DNA of 32,713 nt from an uncultured Saprospiraceae bacterium (GCA_937950315.1 CALFDU010000129.1:1-32713), one strand, 5' to 3'. Counted from the first letter of the stretch, positions 16,940-26,253 are shown. The notes: generated from the letters alone by a model not told the origin. Program-made: numbers and translations.

Positions 16940-18658
16940 ATGAGCGAAACAACTGATTTTCAACACTTTGAATCATTGCATGAAGAACAGCTTCCAGTTC
17001 CTAAACATAAATTACACGATTGGACACATTTTGCCGGATTGTATGCGGCAGAGCATGTTGCGGCAACCGAGTTTGTTATAGGTGCAACCTTTGTAGCCCT
17101 GGGTGCAAAAACCATGGATATTATTCTTGGTTTGTTGATAGGAAATATTTTGGCTGTTTTAAGTTGGACATTGATCACGACACCCATTGCGGTTGAGACA
17201 CGTCTAAGTCTGTATACTTACCTAAATAAAATTGCTGGTGATTCGATGTCCAAGTTGTACAACTGGGCCAATGTATTAATCTTCACTGTGATTTCTGCAG
17301 CGATGGTGACGGTGTCTTCCACTGCAGTCCGATTTGCTTTTGGGATACCTGCACAATTGGATTGGTATCCAACCAATCTATGGTTTGTCATGATCGTTTT
17401 ATTGGTGGGTGCCTTTGTGGTGTTTATCGCGATATATGGCTTCAAGGCCGTTTCTGATTTCTCAGGCATTTGTGCTCCTTGGTTGTTTACGATGTTTACC
17501 TGTGGTGCCATTGTTTTAATGCCAGCACTTTCATTGGATGTTTTGGGAGTAACGCTTCCGGGGGGTTGGTCGGACTTGGTTACTATCGGAAATCAATCTG
17601 TGTGGACTGGTGTTAATAGTGAAGGTGAAACAGGCATAGGGTTTGTAGAAGTAATTGGTTTTGGTTGGGCAGCAAATACGATCACTCATTTTGGTTTGAT
17701 CGATATGGCTTTGTTGCGTTTTGCCAAGAAGAAGTCTTATGGTTTGGCGACAAGTACAGGGATGCTTTTTGGGCATTACATTGCATGGATTGCAGCGGGA
17801 ATCATGGGAGCGGGGACAGCGGTGATTTTGGGAAAAACGATTGTTCAACTTGATCCGGGAGATGTTGCTTTTTATGCATTGGGTTGGTCTGGTTTTGTGA
17901 TCGTAATAGTGGCAGGTTGGACAACGGCTATCACCAATTTGTATCGGGCAGGCTTGGCTGCTCAAGCGGTTTATTCAACTCAATCAAGAAGAAAAACAAC
18001 GATGATTGTTGGAGTAGCCATGGCTATTGTTGCTTGTTTCCCTTTTGTGTTTTCACAGATTCTTCCTTTGTTGACTTACGCAGGCTTGTTGGTGGTTCCA
18101 GTAGGGGCGATTGTGTTTGCTGAGCACCAGATATTTCCTAAGATTGGATACACGCGTTATTGGTCCAAATTCCAGGATTATAAAAATAGTACACCGGCGG
18201 TATTGTCGTGGGTGTTGGGATTGATATTTGGATTTGGATTGAACGTGCTTGACGTGATGTCATTCTATTATCTATTTATCCCGACTTGGTTTTTTACAAT
18301 CCTGGTCTATATTTTCCTAGCGGGTAGATTTGGGGCGAGGCAAAAATATCCAGAAGCAGAAAAGAAAGAAGAAGCATATGACCAATCGGTTGAAAACTAT
18401 CATGAAAAATTGGCCAAAGAGGAAGCCGTGGTTGTAAAAGATACATCTGTTTTCTCAAAAGGATTGAAATTGATTGCCTATGCAGTGCTGGGAATTACTT
18501 TGTTTTTGGCTATCAAAACATTGGTGGCAAGCCCAGATGAAGTGAGTTATATTGCCAATAGGGATACATTTTATCAAATTGGTTTTGCATGCACGGTTAT
18601 TTACTTTGTTACAGCTTATTGGGCGATGCTCAGAAGAAAGTCACTGAACGTCAAATAA
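16940..18658 (+). CDS. NCS1-type permease (purine-cytosine permease-like)
   Basis: Polytopic membrane protein of 572 residues with about 12 hydrophobic segments between residues 30 and 470, followed by a charged linker (about 475-515) and two more hydrophobic segments. The N-terminal region HDWTHFAGLYAAEHVAATEFVIGA and the overall layout fit the nucleobase:cation symporter-1 family (cytosine, hydantoin, allantoin or thiamine-precursor transporters). It is longer than CodB (about 420 residues) owing to the C-terminal extension. Only six bases separate it from a polyol dehydrogenase, so they should be co-expressed. That pairing suggests the substrate may be a sugar alcohol or related compound and not a nucleobase, but this is inference. 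Confidence 0.78.
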   Translation: MSETTDFQHFESLHEEQLPVPKHKLHDWTHFAGLYAAEHVAATEFVIGATFVALGAKTMDIILGLLIGNILAVLSWTLITTPIAVETRLSLYTYLNKIAGDSMSKLYNWANVLIFTVISAAMVTVSSTAVRFAFGIPAQLDWYPTNLWFVMIVLLVGAFVVFIAIYGFKAVSDFSGICAPWLFTMFTCGAIVLMPALSLDVLGVTLPGGWSDLVTIGNQSVWTGVNSEGETGIGFVEVIGFGWAANTITHFGLIDMALLRFAKKKSYGLATSTGMLFGHYIAWIAAGIMGAGTAVILGKTIVQLDPGDVAFYALGWSGFVIVIVAGWTTAITNLYRAGLAAQAVYSTQSRRKTTMIVGVAMAIVACFPFVFSQILPLLTYAGLLVVPVGAIVFAEHQIFPKIGYTRYWSKFQDYKNSTPAVLSWVLGLIFGFGLNVLDVMSFYYLFIPTWFFTILVYIFLAGRFGARQKYPEAEKKEEAYDQSVENYHEKLAKEEAVVVKDTSVFSKGLKLIAYAVLGITLFLAIKTLVASPDEVSYIANRDTFYQIGFACTVIYFVTAYWAMLRRKSLNVK

Positions 18659-18664
18659 GAAAAA

Positions 18665-20164
18665 ATGAGTTTAATGAAGTTGAGTCTAGAAAACATTTCT
18701 TCTCTTGCAGAACAAATAACATGCCCTAGCTACCGTCGAGATGAGGTTCAATCAGGCATCGTACATATTGGTGTGGGAGGGTTTCATCGATCGCATCAAG
18801 CCTATTATATGCATCAGTTGTTGGCTGGTGCAGAAAACTCAGCTTGGGGAATTTGTGGAATGGGTTTGAGAGAAGGGGATCAAAATATTGCAAAGGTATT
18901 GAAAGATCAGGATGGTCTCTATACACTCATTACCCAACACCCAGATGGAAATGAAACTTGCGAGGTAATTGGATCTATTGTCGATTATATTTTTGCTTTT
19001 GAGAATCCTGAAGCAGCCATTGAAAAAATGGCGGATCCTGCTGTTAAAATTGTTTCATTGACCATCACAGAAGGGGCTTATAATTTTAATCCAAGCACAG
19101 GAGCATTTGATTTTGAGAATCCAGAAGTTCAGCATGAACTCAAGCATCCTGCCGAACCTAAAACGGTATTTGGATTTTTGTGTGCAGCTATGGAGCGACG
19201 CAAGGAGAAAGGTTTGGCTGCATTTACAATATTGTCTTGTGACAACATTCAACACAACGGAGATGTGGCTCGTAAAATGGTATTGTCTTTTGCAGAGAAA
19301 AAAGATGCTGCGTTGTATGATTGGATAAAAAACGAAGTGAAGTTTCCAAACTCCATGGTAGACCGTATAACTCCCGTTACTCCAAAATCTGCCATATCAT
19401 TTTTACAAAATACCTATGGATTGGAAGATGCTTGGCCTGTAGTATGTGAGCCTTACATCCAATGGGTCATTGAAGATAACTTTTCCAATGGAAGACCTCC
19501 GCTTGAAAAATTTGGGGTTCAATTTGTGCCAGATGTTACTCCTTATGAGAAAATGAAAATTAGGTTGTTGAACGCGGGTCATTCTGCCCTTGGAATTCCG
19601 GGAGCAGTTCATGGGCATCCTACGATCAATGCATGTATGGAAGATACATTGTTTGCCTCTTTTATGAGAGCATTCATGGACAAGGAGGTGTCTCCGATTT
19701 TGGATCCTGTTGAGGGTATTGATTTGGATAAATACAAAGACAGCTTAGAAGATCGGTTTGCCAATCCGAATATCAAAGATGGTGTAAGTAGAATTTGTTC
19801 AGAAAGCTCAGCCAAATTGCCTAAGTTTTTGATCCCTACCATTCAAGAAAATTTATTGTCGGGTGGCAGCATAAAGTATGGAACTTTCATTTTGGCGGTT
19901 TGGTCCTATTATAGTCACATCGGGAAGGATAACAATAACGACGATATTGAAATCATTGATGAGCGAAAAGAGGAACTGCATCAGAGTGCCAAAAGCTATG
20001 AAGAGGATAAGCTTGGCTTTCTGAGAATCTCTGATATTTTTGGGAGCTTGACAGCAAATGAAAGATTTGTAAAACATTATTCAAAGATGCTAGATGCTCT
20101 TCATAGGGATTCAGACATTCATGCGCTTATGCGAGAAATAGGGGATGATGGATATGCGGTGTAG
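18665..20164 (+). CDS. Long-chain polyol dehydrogenase (mannitol 2-dehydrogenase/fructuronate reductase family)
   Basis: NAD(P)-dependent dehydrogenase of 499 residues, a size typical of monomeric long-chain mannitol dehydrogenases. The N-terminal Rossmann motif reads VHIGVGGFHRSHQAYY (about residues 31-46). The catalytic motif KMKIRLLNAGHSALG has Lys298, Asn303 and His306, with the same spacing as Lys295/Asn300/His303 of the Pseudomonas fluorescens enzyme. It would interconvert a polyol and its ketose (mannitol/fructose, arabinitol/xylulose) or reduce a hexuronate. The partner gene directly upstream is an NCS1-type permease. No kinase or sugar isomerase lies nearby to complete a pathway. Confidence 0.88.
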   Translation: MSLMKLSLENISSLAEQITCPSYRRDEVQSGIVHIGVGGFHRSHQAYYMHQLLAGAENSAWGICGMGLREGDQNIAKVLKDQDGLYTLITQHPDGNETCEVIGSIVDYIFAFENPEAAIEKMADPAVKIVSLTITEGAYNFNPSTGAFDFENPEVQHELKHPAEPKTVFGFLCAAMERRKEKGLAAFTILSCDNIQHNGDVARKMVLSFAEKKDAALYDWIKNEVKFPNSMVDRITPVTPKSAISFLQNTYGLEDAWPVVCEPYIQWVIEDNFSNGRPPLEKFGVQFVPDVTPYEKMKIRLLNAGHSALGIPGAVHGHPTINACMEDTLFASFMRAFMDKEVSPILDPVEGIDLDKYKDSLEDRFANPNIKDGVSRICSESSAKLPKFLIPTIQENLLSGGSIKYGTFILAVWSYYSHIGKDNNNDDIEIIDERKEELHQSAKSYEEDKLGFLRISDIFGSLTANERFVKHYSKMLDALHRDSDIHALMREIGDDGYAV

Positions 20165-20239
20165 AGGTGGGTTGTTGTAACTGGGGATTCTATTTCTTTC
20201 ATCTTATAAAATAGCCCTATTTGTGAATATTGATGTATT

Positions 20240-20249
20240 CTATTGAATG
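20240..20249 (+). repeat. CTATTGAATG intergenic motif, copy 2
   Basis: Second of three identical ten-base copies, 76 bases 3' of the polyol dehydrogenase stop. Confidence 0.4.
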
Positions 20250-20367
20250 GAAAAGTAGGTCAGACTAACGACTTTAAGCAAGGTGAGTTTTATTAATTAT
20301 GCGCTGTTTGTATTATCTTTAGTATGCGATCATTTATTAAGCATCGGACAACGACCAAAAAAAGAAT

Positions 20368-20982
20368 ATGAATTTTAAGACAACACTACTTACACTATTG
20401 ATGATCACAGGAGTCAGTTTCTTGAGCTGCTCTGATGAACTTTGTGATTGTTGCACGACTGGAGAGTATAGAGGATTTTTTGATGTTCAAGATATGCGGG
20501 TTAATCATTTTGATGCCAACTTTCGTATTGTTGAGGAAAGTGAAATTCTATTTGAAGATTATGGGGCTATAAATTTGCATTTTATTGTGGATTATGTGGT
20601 TTCTCAGGAGTTTAAGCATTTTGATTTTTCTCTGATCAATGCGGCTTATGGTTGCTCGCCTGTTCAGCCGGGTATCGAGGGTTCAAAAGAAGAGGCAATA
20701 GAATCATTGCAAGTCATAACGGTAAATGATTTTGATGAAGACCACAAGGCTGGGGAATCGATCAATGATTTGCTTGAGATGGTCGATATTATTCTTGGAA
20801 ACGATCCAATGCTCTTGGAGGATTTTCTAAATGATTTTACTGGAAATGTGCCCAGTGAGTATTTTACTTTAAGATTGCTAGAAAGGCCAAACTTAAGCGA
20901 TGATTTTCAAGTTAGCGTGATGGTTGAATTGTCAACAGGGGAGAGTTATGAAGCTACTTCTGATGTGATCACCTTTCTTTAG
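20368..20982 (+). CDS. Small hypothetical lipoprotein
   Basis: Protein of 204 residues that I do not recognise. It has a lipoprotein signal: a hydrophobic stretch ending in SFLSC, with the acylated cysteine at residue 21, followed by acidic residues and more cysteines (DELCDCC). The rest is acidic and probably beta-rich, with the final YFTLRLLERPNLSDDFQVSVMVELSTG resembling an immunoglobulin-like or transthyretin-like edge. It probably faces the periplasm or cell surface. A TATCTTTA element (20314-20321) lies about 50 bases upstream and could be the promoter's -7 box. Two copies of the dispersed ATTTGCCTTGAGC motif follow its stop. Confidence 0.6.
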   Translation: MNFKTTLLTLLMITGVSFLSCSDELCDCCTTGEYRGFFDVQDMRVNHFDANFRIVEESEILFEDYGAINLHFIVDYVVSQEFKHFDFSLINAAYGCSPVQPGIEGSKEEAIESLQVITVNDFDEDHKAGESINDLLEMVDIILGNDPMLLEDFLNDFTGNVPSEYFTLRLLERPNLSDDFQVSVMVELSTGESYEATSDVITFL

Positions 20983-21125
20983 AGCAATTTTTACATTCGA
21001 TTTATTCACTTCTAATTATTCTTAGTAGCCAGCCTATTTTATGCTTGCGCAAATTTCTTAGTCTGCGGTTTTCAGTTCATATTCTTTTATAATATTCAGC
21101 ATGCTTTTCAAGAGCACAAGACCAA

Positions 21126-21140
21126 ACATTTGCCTTGAGC
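21126..21140 (+). repeat. Dispersed intergenic motif, copy 2
   Basis: ACATTTGCCTTGAGC in the convergent gap between the small lipoprotein gene and the MocA-like gene. It is extended to AAACATTTGCCTTGAGCA, identical over 18 bases to the copy at 1186-1203. Confidence 0.8.
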
Positions 21141-21198
21141 ACAATGAGATGAGAAGACCATCTTATTCTGGAAATGTGGTTTTACAACAATAGGATAG

Positions 21199-21213
21199 AC
21201 ATTTGCCTTGAGC
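21199..21213 (+). repeat. Dispersed intergenic motif, copy 3
   Basis: ACATTTGCCTTGAGC again, 73 bases after copy 2 in the same orientation, and ten bases from the 3' end of the MocA-like gene on the opposite strand. Confidence 0.8.
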
Positions 21214-21222
21214 GAGAAAAAA

Positions 21223-21798
21223 TCATCCTTTAAGGTGCTTGAGATCCTCAGGGTAATCAATGTCAATCTCACCGTCTTCAAAATCGATAAATCTGGTTTC
21301 TGATAGGTGCTCTTTGATGTATTTTTTTGCACCAGCAGATCCTTTTGATTTGCTTAAAGCGTCAAAATGAGAAGAAGGGAAATAGGTCGGGGCGCCATAA
21401 TTTTCTCCATATCGACAGCAGATGATGGATGTCGGATTTTGCTCGGCTTCAGATTTTAGTTGCTTGATGAGTGGGACAGTCAGCTTGATTTGGTCTGTAA
21501 GGAAAATGTATACGCCGGTTGAGTTAGGTGGGAGAGATCGAATGCCCTTGGCGAGGGAGGTGCCCATACCATCTGCCCATCCAGGGTGAAAAATTATATG
21601 AACCGACGTAGATGTGAGGGTCTGAGCGATATCTTCTGCGGCATGTCCTAGTACGATATATAGGTCAGTCGGGATGCATTCTTGGCATAATTGTATGGTG
21701 TGATTGAGCAAGGTCTCACCCAGATATGTTAAAAGTTGCTTTTTTTTACCCAACCGGGAGGAGCTCCCAGCAGCGAGAATCAGTGTTTTTGCGTTCAT
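21223..21798 (-). CDS. MocA-like molybdopterin cytidylyltransferase family protein
   Basis: Nucleotidyltransferase of 191 residues. The N-terminus LILAAGSSSRLGKKKQLLTYLG (residues 6-27) has the family's NTP-binding G-S-S-R and downstream Lys. Further landmarks are HPGWADGMGTSLAKGI, the metal-site LTDQ, GAPTYFPSSHFDAL, SAGAKKY and the C-terminal DIDYPEDL. This order fits MocA (CTP:molybdenum cofactor cytidylyltransferase) better than MobA, which uses GTP. It would attach CMP to molybdopterin for xanthine-oxidase-type enzymes, but no molybdoenzyme gene is present here, so another NTP-transfer role is possible. It is the only convincing - strand gene in the window. Confidence 0.82.
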   Translation of the reverse strand: MNAKTLILAAGSSSRLGKKKQLLTYLGETLLNHTIQLCQECIPTDLYIVLGHAAEDIAQTLTSTSVHIIFHPGWADGMGTSLAKGIRSLPPNSTGVYIFLTDQIKLTVPLIKQLKSEAEQNPTSIICCRYGENYGAPTYFPSSHFDALSKSKGSAGAKKYIKEHLSETRFIDFEDGEIDIDYPEDLKHLKG

Positions 21799-21850
21799 AT
21801 ACTGTAATTGTAATGTCCATAGACAACATAATAGGGGAAAATTTAAAATA

Positions 21851-21896
21851 TTGACCGTATTTTATCTCAAGATAACATATGTTTGATTAGCTAATC
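21851..21896 (+). promoter_or_regulatory. Candidate promoter with two overlapping palindromes
   Basis: TATGTTTG (21878-21885) is an exact TAnnTTTG match; TTG at 21851-21853 is 24 bases upstream, slightly long. Two inverted repeats flank the -7 box: TTATCTCAAGATAA (21862-21875) in the spacer and the perfect palindrome GATTAGCTAATC (21885-21896) over the expected start site. This looks like an operator arrangement in front of the giant T9SS gene. Confidence 0.4.
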
Positions 21897-21980
21897 TCCT
21901 ATTTTGACGTAATAGAATTTTCAAATTATGGATTTAGGAAAAATACTCCTCCTGGATCTGTAGACACCAAGTTTTTTGAT

Positions 21981-24900
21981 ATGAAGCTAACCAAACTTAT
22001 GACCCTTGTGGTAGGTTTATTTATGACCCTAAACCTCCAAGCCCAATGTCCCGGGCAAACCGAAATATCCACTTTACTTTTTGATTTTGATGCTTGCCTT
22101 TCAAATACCAATGATGGCAGTAATTCAGACTATTCAGAATTCACTGCGGTGAGTAGTAATCCTTCAAGTTGTGCCAATGCAACAGTGGTGGGAGGATCGC
22201 TGTATCGTCAGATTCCGGATCTAAATGTGCATTCTTGTACACCAGGTGTGGATGACACGCCGGGTATGTGTGTGAGTGGTCTAAGGGATTGCAACTTTAA
22301 GTACAATACAGGCAAAGAGGTGAGATTTGATATTCAGGTGACGCCTCCCGCGGGTGGTTTTGTGCATTTGGAATCATTGAATTTTTACGCGATGGCGCCA
22401 GACTTTTTTGATTGGATAGGTGGATTGTCGGGTGGTAATGATTATCCTACTACGTATAGTGTTAGAGTTTTTGCCAACAATGCAGAAATTTTTCATTCGC
22501 CTGTGAATCCTACTTCGCAAGTATGGACTTTGGAGTCATTTGACTTTACAGGTAATGCGGCATTTATGGTGAACACACCTACGATTTTTAGCTTTGAATT
22601 GTTGGCTTATTGTCCAGTGGGCAATGGAGAAGGATTGTCTGTATGGGATCTTGATAACATTGAGATTACAACTAGTTGTTCTACTCAAGCAATTGTTGAT
22701 GGAGGTACCCTTGAGGGAGAAGGTCCATTTGATCTTTGTGTAGGAGATGGCGTTGAAGATATACTAACAGTAGATGATATCAATGTATGGGCGAATGTGG
22801 GAAGCAATTCTATGTATCTGTTGACAGATGTAGCAGGAAATATTTTGGTGATAACCAGCAATATAAATACGATCAACTTTGACGTGCTCGGGCCAGGTTC
22901 ATGTATGTTTTGGCATGTCGCACACGAAGATAATTTTCAAGGGGCAGTGGTTGGAAACAACTTGTCTCAATTGATGGGATGTTTTTCATTGTCCAATCCA
23001 ATAACGATCAACAAAACCGATTGTAGTCCAGATTGTGATGCTATCGGCGGAAATTTATTAGGCTCAAGCCTTACTTTCTGTGTAGACGATGGGATTCCTG
23101 AAACAATCACCGCTGCGGATTTGGTTCTTTCAGGCAATGTAGGATCTAATCAACAATGGGTATTGACAGATGTGTCAGGCAACATTACCGCTTTGCCGGC
23201 AAGTCTTGCAGATATCAGTTTTGAAGGAACGGGGCCAGGACAATTGTTGATCTGGAATCTATCTTATGAAAACGGCCTGATGGGAGCCAGTGTCGGAAAC
23301 AATGCCAGTCAATTGATGGGTTGTTTTTCATTATCAAATCCGATAAGTATTACAAAAGAAAATTGCGTCGTCAGTTGTGGTGCAGGTGGAGGTTCGATAT
23401 CAGGAGGTCCATTTGAATTTTGTGTAGGTGATGGTGATGCAGATATTATATTGGATGCCCAGATTGCTTTGAGTGGAAATACAGGAAGTAATAGCCAGTG
23501 GGTTGTGACAGACAATGTAGGAAATATTCTAGGATTGCCTGGTGCGATTTCAGATGTGAATTTTGATGGAGCAGGAGTGGGTGTGTGCTTGATATGGCAT
23601 TTGTCTCATGAGGATGATCTTACAGGAGCCGCTATCGGAAACAATGCCAATCAGTTGGGTGGATGTTTTAGTTTGTCTAATCCAATTGCGGTCAGTAGAA
23701 TTGATTGCACGGTACCTTGTTCTGCCAATGGTGGGATCTTGGGTGGTGGTCCATATGAGTATTGCATCGGAGATGGAGATTCAGACTTTATCAAAGATGG
23801 TCAGATTGTATTGTTCAATGAAAATGCAGCCAACTTCCAGTGGGTATTGGCAGATATAAACGGCAACTTTATTGATCTACCCAATCACTATACAGATTTG
23901 GAATTTGACAACTTGCCGGAGGGGACATGCAATGTCTTTCATGTCGGTTATGATGATGGATTACAAGGCTTGACTGTCGGTTCCAACTTTAATGACTTAG
24001 TAGGTTGTTATCACGTTTCCAATAGTGTGGAAATCATCAAAACGGATTGTTCGATTCCTTGTATGCCGAATGGTGGAATTCTTCTTGGAGGTCCATTTAC
24101 ATTTTGCGTGGACGATAATGATGAAGATGTGATCAGTCCAAACCAATTGATTTTGGAAGACAATGAAGGACCTAATGATCGGTTTGTTATTGCGCTTGCC
24201 GATGGTACGATGATTGGTCTGGTGTCTGATATAGATAATTTGGATTTTAGTAGCTTGCCGATAGGTACTTGTTTCTTGTCAAACATTTCTTTTGAGTCCA
24301 ACCTAGTGGGACTTGAATTAGGAAATAACTTGAATACAGATCTTGTAGGATGCCATGGATTTTCCAATCAGATTTCGATTACAAAAACTTCGTGTACAAC
24401 TGCTTGTGGCGCAACGGCTCCGAGTTTGTCGGGAGGTCCGATTGGTTTCTGTGTAGGAGATGGAGAAGCAGATATGATCGCTCCAGGTCAGGTTATCGCG
24501 ACAGGAGGATCAGGTGCGGTTACGGCATGGGTGATTACTGATGCTTCCGCAAATATTTTATCTCTGCCATTTGATTATTTGGCGGTAGATTTTGATTTGA
24601 CGCCAGTAGGAACTTGTCTGTTGTGGCAGATAAGATTTGAGCCTGGTCTTTCGGGCTTGGTTGTTGGGGCGAATGCGAATGACCTAGCTGGTTGCTTTGC
24701 ATTGTCCAATCCAATTGAAATAGATCGAGTAGATTGTACCGTTGAAGAAGAGGAGTGTCCACAGCAAGTGATCAATACTTTGTTTGGAATCATAGACAAC
24801 AACTTGGTGATCTTGGATCAGGAAGTTGGAACGATAAAGGCATTGATGCCGATCACAGGCGGTTTGTCTGATGAGTATAGTGGCTTTACATACAATAGTG

Positions 24901-26117
24901 GCGATGGTAAATACTATGCGATTACTGGACGTACGACTGCGCCGACTTTGGTAACCATCGATGTACAGACAGCTGAGGCTACCGCAGTAGGACTCATTGT
25001 AGAGACAGCACAGCCAAACAATGACTTTACGATTGCAGAGTCATTGGAATACAATCCTGACAATGGATTGATGTATTTATCAGCGGGAAGAAATCCTTCT
25101 GGTACTAATTTCTTTAGTAGGGGATTGTATACGATCAATACTGCTACTGCGGCTGTAGAACTTGTAGCTGACATCACAGGATCGTGTCAAAATGAGGCAG
25201 ATGGTTTGGTGTATGCCAATGGTGACATGTACTTCATGGATGGTTGTCCAAACCCTGTGGCATTTGGAACAATCAATCTTATGAATGGAGAGCAGAATGT
25301 AATTTCTTCATCATTTGATTATGGTTCGTCAAGTAGACTGGCAAGTAATCCATTGACTGGAGAGATATTCTTCTTTGATTCAACCAACAATACATTGTCT
25401 ACTTTGTCTACTGATGGAGTGGCAAGTGCTTTGGGAGTTTCGTATGCAGATAGTGCTTTTGATGGAGAGATCACAGATATTGCCTTTGGTCCTTTGACAA
25501 CAGACAATACATTTGGAGGAATCATTTTGGGAGGCATATTTGAGTTCTGTGTTTCAGACGATGAGCCAGATTTCTTTGAGCCAGGCGAGGTGCAATTGTT
25601 CAGTGAGGTGGGCCCAAATCAGCAATGGATTGTGTCCAATGAATTGGGAGAGATATTGATGTTGCCAGTGGATTATACAACGGTTGACTTTGGTGGATTT
25701 GGTCCTCAGGGTTGCTTCTTGTGGAATCTCGCCTATAATCCTGGTATTTCAGGATTGTCAGTAGGGCAGAATGTCAATGAGTTGGAGGGATGTTTTGATC
25801 TATCCAATCCTATCTTGATCATGAAAGTAGAAGATGGAGCTGCATGTCAGAATATTGTAGAAGAAAACGATGATGAACTTTCATTTGTCGTAGCAGGGAA
25901 TCCTGTGTATGAAGAGTTGCAGTTGATTGATATTCAATTGCCAGAAGGGAGTGGTGTAGTGAATGTGTTTGATGCAACAGGATCATTATTTATTACTGAA
26001 ACAATCACAGAAAAATCAATGACGATCAATACGACCAATCTTACAAGTGGATTGTATTTCATCTCTATTCAGAGTGAAGGACAGACACAAGTAGAGAAGT
26101 TTATTAGAATAGAATAA
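21981..26117 (+). CDS. Giant T9SS-secreted repeat protein
   Basis: Secreted protein of 1378 residues. In order: a signal peptide (about 1-21), a beta-rich N-terminal domain (to about 235), six tandem ~114-residue repeats (22692-24770), a beta-propeller-like region of about 245 residues (TLFGIIDNNLVILDQEVGT, then YAITGRTTAPTLVTID and GLYTINTATAAVELV), a seventh repeat (25509-25850), and a T9SS C-terminal sorting domain ending in LTSGLYFISIQSEGQ. Each repeat follows the scheme 'GGPF.FCVGDG..D', 'GN.GSN.QWV.TD..GNI..LP', 'GTCLIWHLS.E..L.G..VGNN', '.GCFSLSNPI.I.K.DC'. A surface adhesin or structural role is likely; no enzymatic motif is seen. It stands alone, with a terminator just after the stop. 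Confidence 0.85.
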   Translation: MKLTKLMTLVVGLFMTLNLQAQCPGQTEISTLLFDFDACLSNTNDGSNSDYSEFTAVSSNPSSCANATVVGGSLYRQIPDLNVHSCTPGVDDTPGMCVSGLRDCNFKYNTGKEVRFDIQVTPPAGGFVHLESLNFYAMAPDFFDWIGGLSGGNDYPTTYSVRVFANNAEIFHSPVNPTSQVWTLESFDFTGNAAFMVNTPTIFSFELLAYCPVGNGEGLSVWDLDNIEITTSCSTQAIVDGGTLEGEGPFDLCVGDGVEDILTVDDINVWANVGSNSMYLLTDVAGNILVITSNINTINFDVLGPGSCMFWHVAHEDNFQGAVVGNNLSQLMGCFSLSNPITINKTDCSPDCDAIGGNLLGSSLTFCVDDGIPETITAADLVLSGNVGSNQQWVLTDVSGNITALPASLADISFEGTGPGQLLIWNLSYENGLMGASVGNNASQLMGCFSLSNPISITKENCVVSCGAGGGSISGGPFEFCVGDGDADIILDAQIALSGNTGSNSQWVVTDNVGNILGLPGAISDVNFDGAGVGVCLIWHLSHEDDLTGAAIGNNANQLGGCFSLSNPIAVSRIDCTVPCSANGGILGGGPYEYCIGDGDSDFIKDGQIVLFNENAANFQWVLADINGNFIDLPNHYTDLEFDNLPEGTCNVFHVGYDDGLQGLTVGSNFNDLVGCYHVSNSVEIIKTDCSIPCMPNGGILLGGPFTFCVDDNDEDVISPNQLILEDNEGPNDRFVIALADGTMIGLVSDIDNLDFSSLPIGTCFLSNISFESNLVGLELGNNLNTDLVGCHGFSNQISITKTSCTTACGATAPSLSGGPIGFCVGDGEADMIAPGQVIATGGSGAVTAWVITDASANILSLPFDYLAVDFDLTPVGTCLLWQIRFEPGLSGLVVGANANDLAGCFALSNPIEIDRVDCTVEEEECPQQVINTLFGIIDNNLVILDQEVGTIKALMPITGGLSDEYSGFTYNSGDGKYYAITGRTTAPTLVTIDVQTAEATAVGLIVETAQPNNDFTIAESLEYNPDNGLMYLSAGRNPSGTNFFSRGLYTINTATAAVELVADITGSCQNEADGLVYANGDMYFMDGCPNPVAFGTINLMNGEQNVISSSFDYGSSSRLASNPLTGEIFFFDSTNNTLSTLSTDGVASALGVSYADSAFDGEITDIAFGPLTTDNTFGGIILGGIFEFCVSDDEPDFFEPGEVQLFSEVGPNQQWIVSNELGEILMLPVDYTTVDFGGFGPQGCFLWNLAYNPGISGLSVGQNVNELEGCFDLSNPILIMKVEDGAACQNIVEENDDELSFVVAGNPVYEELQLIDIQLPEGSGVVNVFDATGSLFITETITEKSMTINTTNLTSGLYFISIQSEGQTQVEKFIRIE
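22692..25850 (+). repeat. Seven ~342-base (114-residue) coding repeats in the giant T9SS protein
   Basis: Unit starts are about 22692, 23037, 23379, 23721, 24063, 24408 and, after the propeller-like insert, 25509. Spacing between units 2 to 5 is exactly 342 bases; the first and last tandem steps are 345. Protein-level conservation is strongest in units 1-3, while units 4 to 6 have drifted. Most units keep four or five cysteines at fixed places. Confidence 0.85.
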
Positions 26118-26137
26118 TCAGTTTTAACAAGCGATAC

Positions 26138-26178
26138 AAAGGGGTTTCCAATTTTTAATTGGAGCCCTTTTTTTTGTT
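26138..26178 (+). terminator. Intrinsic terminator of the giant T9SS gene
   Basis: An AAAGGGGTTTCCAATT arm and an AATTGGAGCCCTTT arm form a stem with one internal irregularity and a short TTT loop, followed by a run of T. It sits about 20 bases after the stop codon. Confidence 0.75.
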
Positions 26179-26225
26179 TGTTGAATAATGCAAGATGTAT
26201 TTGCATTAATTATCATAGCTCAAGA

Positions 26226-26253
26226 TTTGGCAATGGTTATAGTACTACCTTTG
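26226..26253 (+). promoter_or_regulatory. Promoter of the nitroreductase gene
   Basis: TTTG (26226-26229), a 16-base spacer and TACCTTTG (26246-26253), an exact TAnnTTTG match. The spacer is a little short. The element lies inside the longest possible reading frame, so it argues for the downstream ATG at 26281, about 25 bases after the -7 box. Confidence 0.5.

Noticed and set aside
20206-20220. Small AAATA-GCCC-TATTT hairpin after the polyol dehydrogenase
   Set aside because: Five AT pairs only and no T-run; too weak for a terminator.
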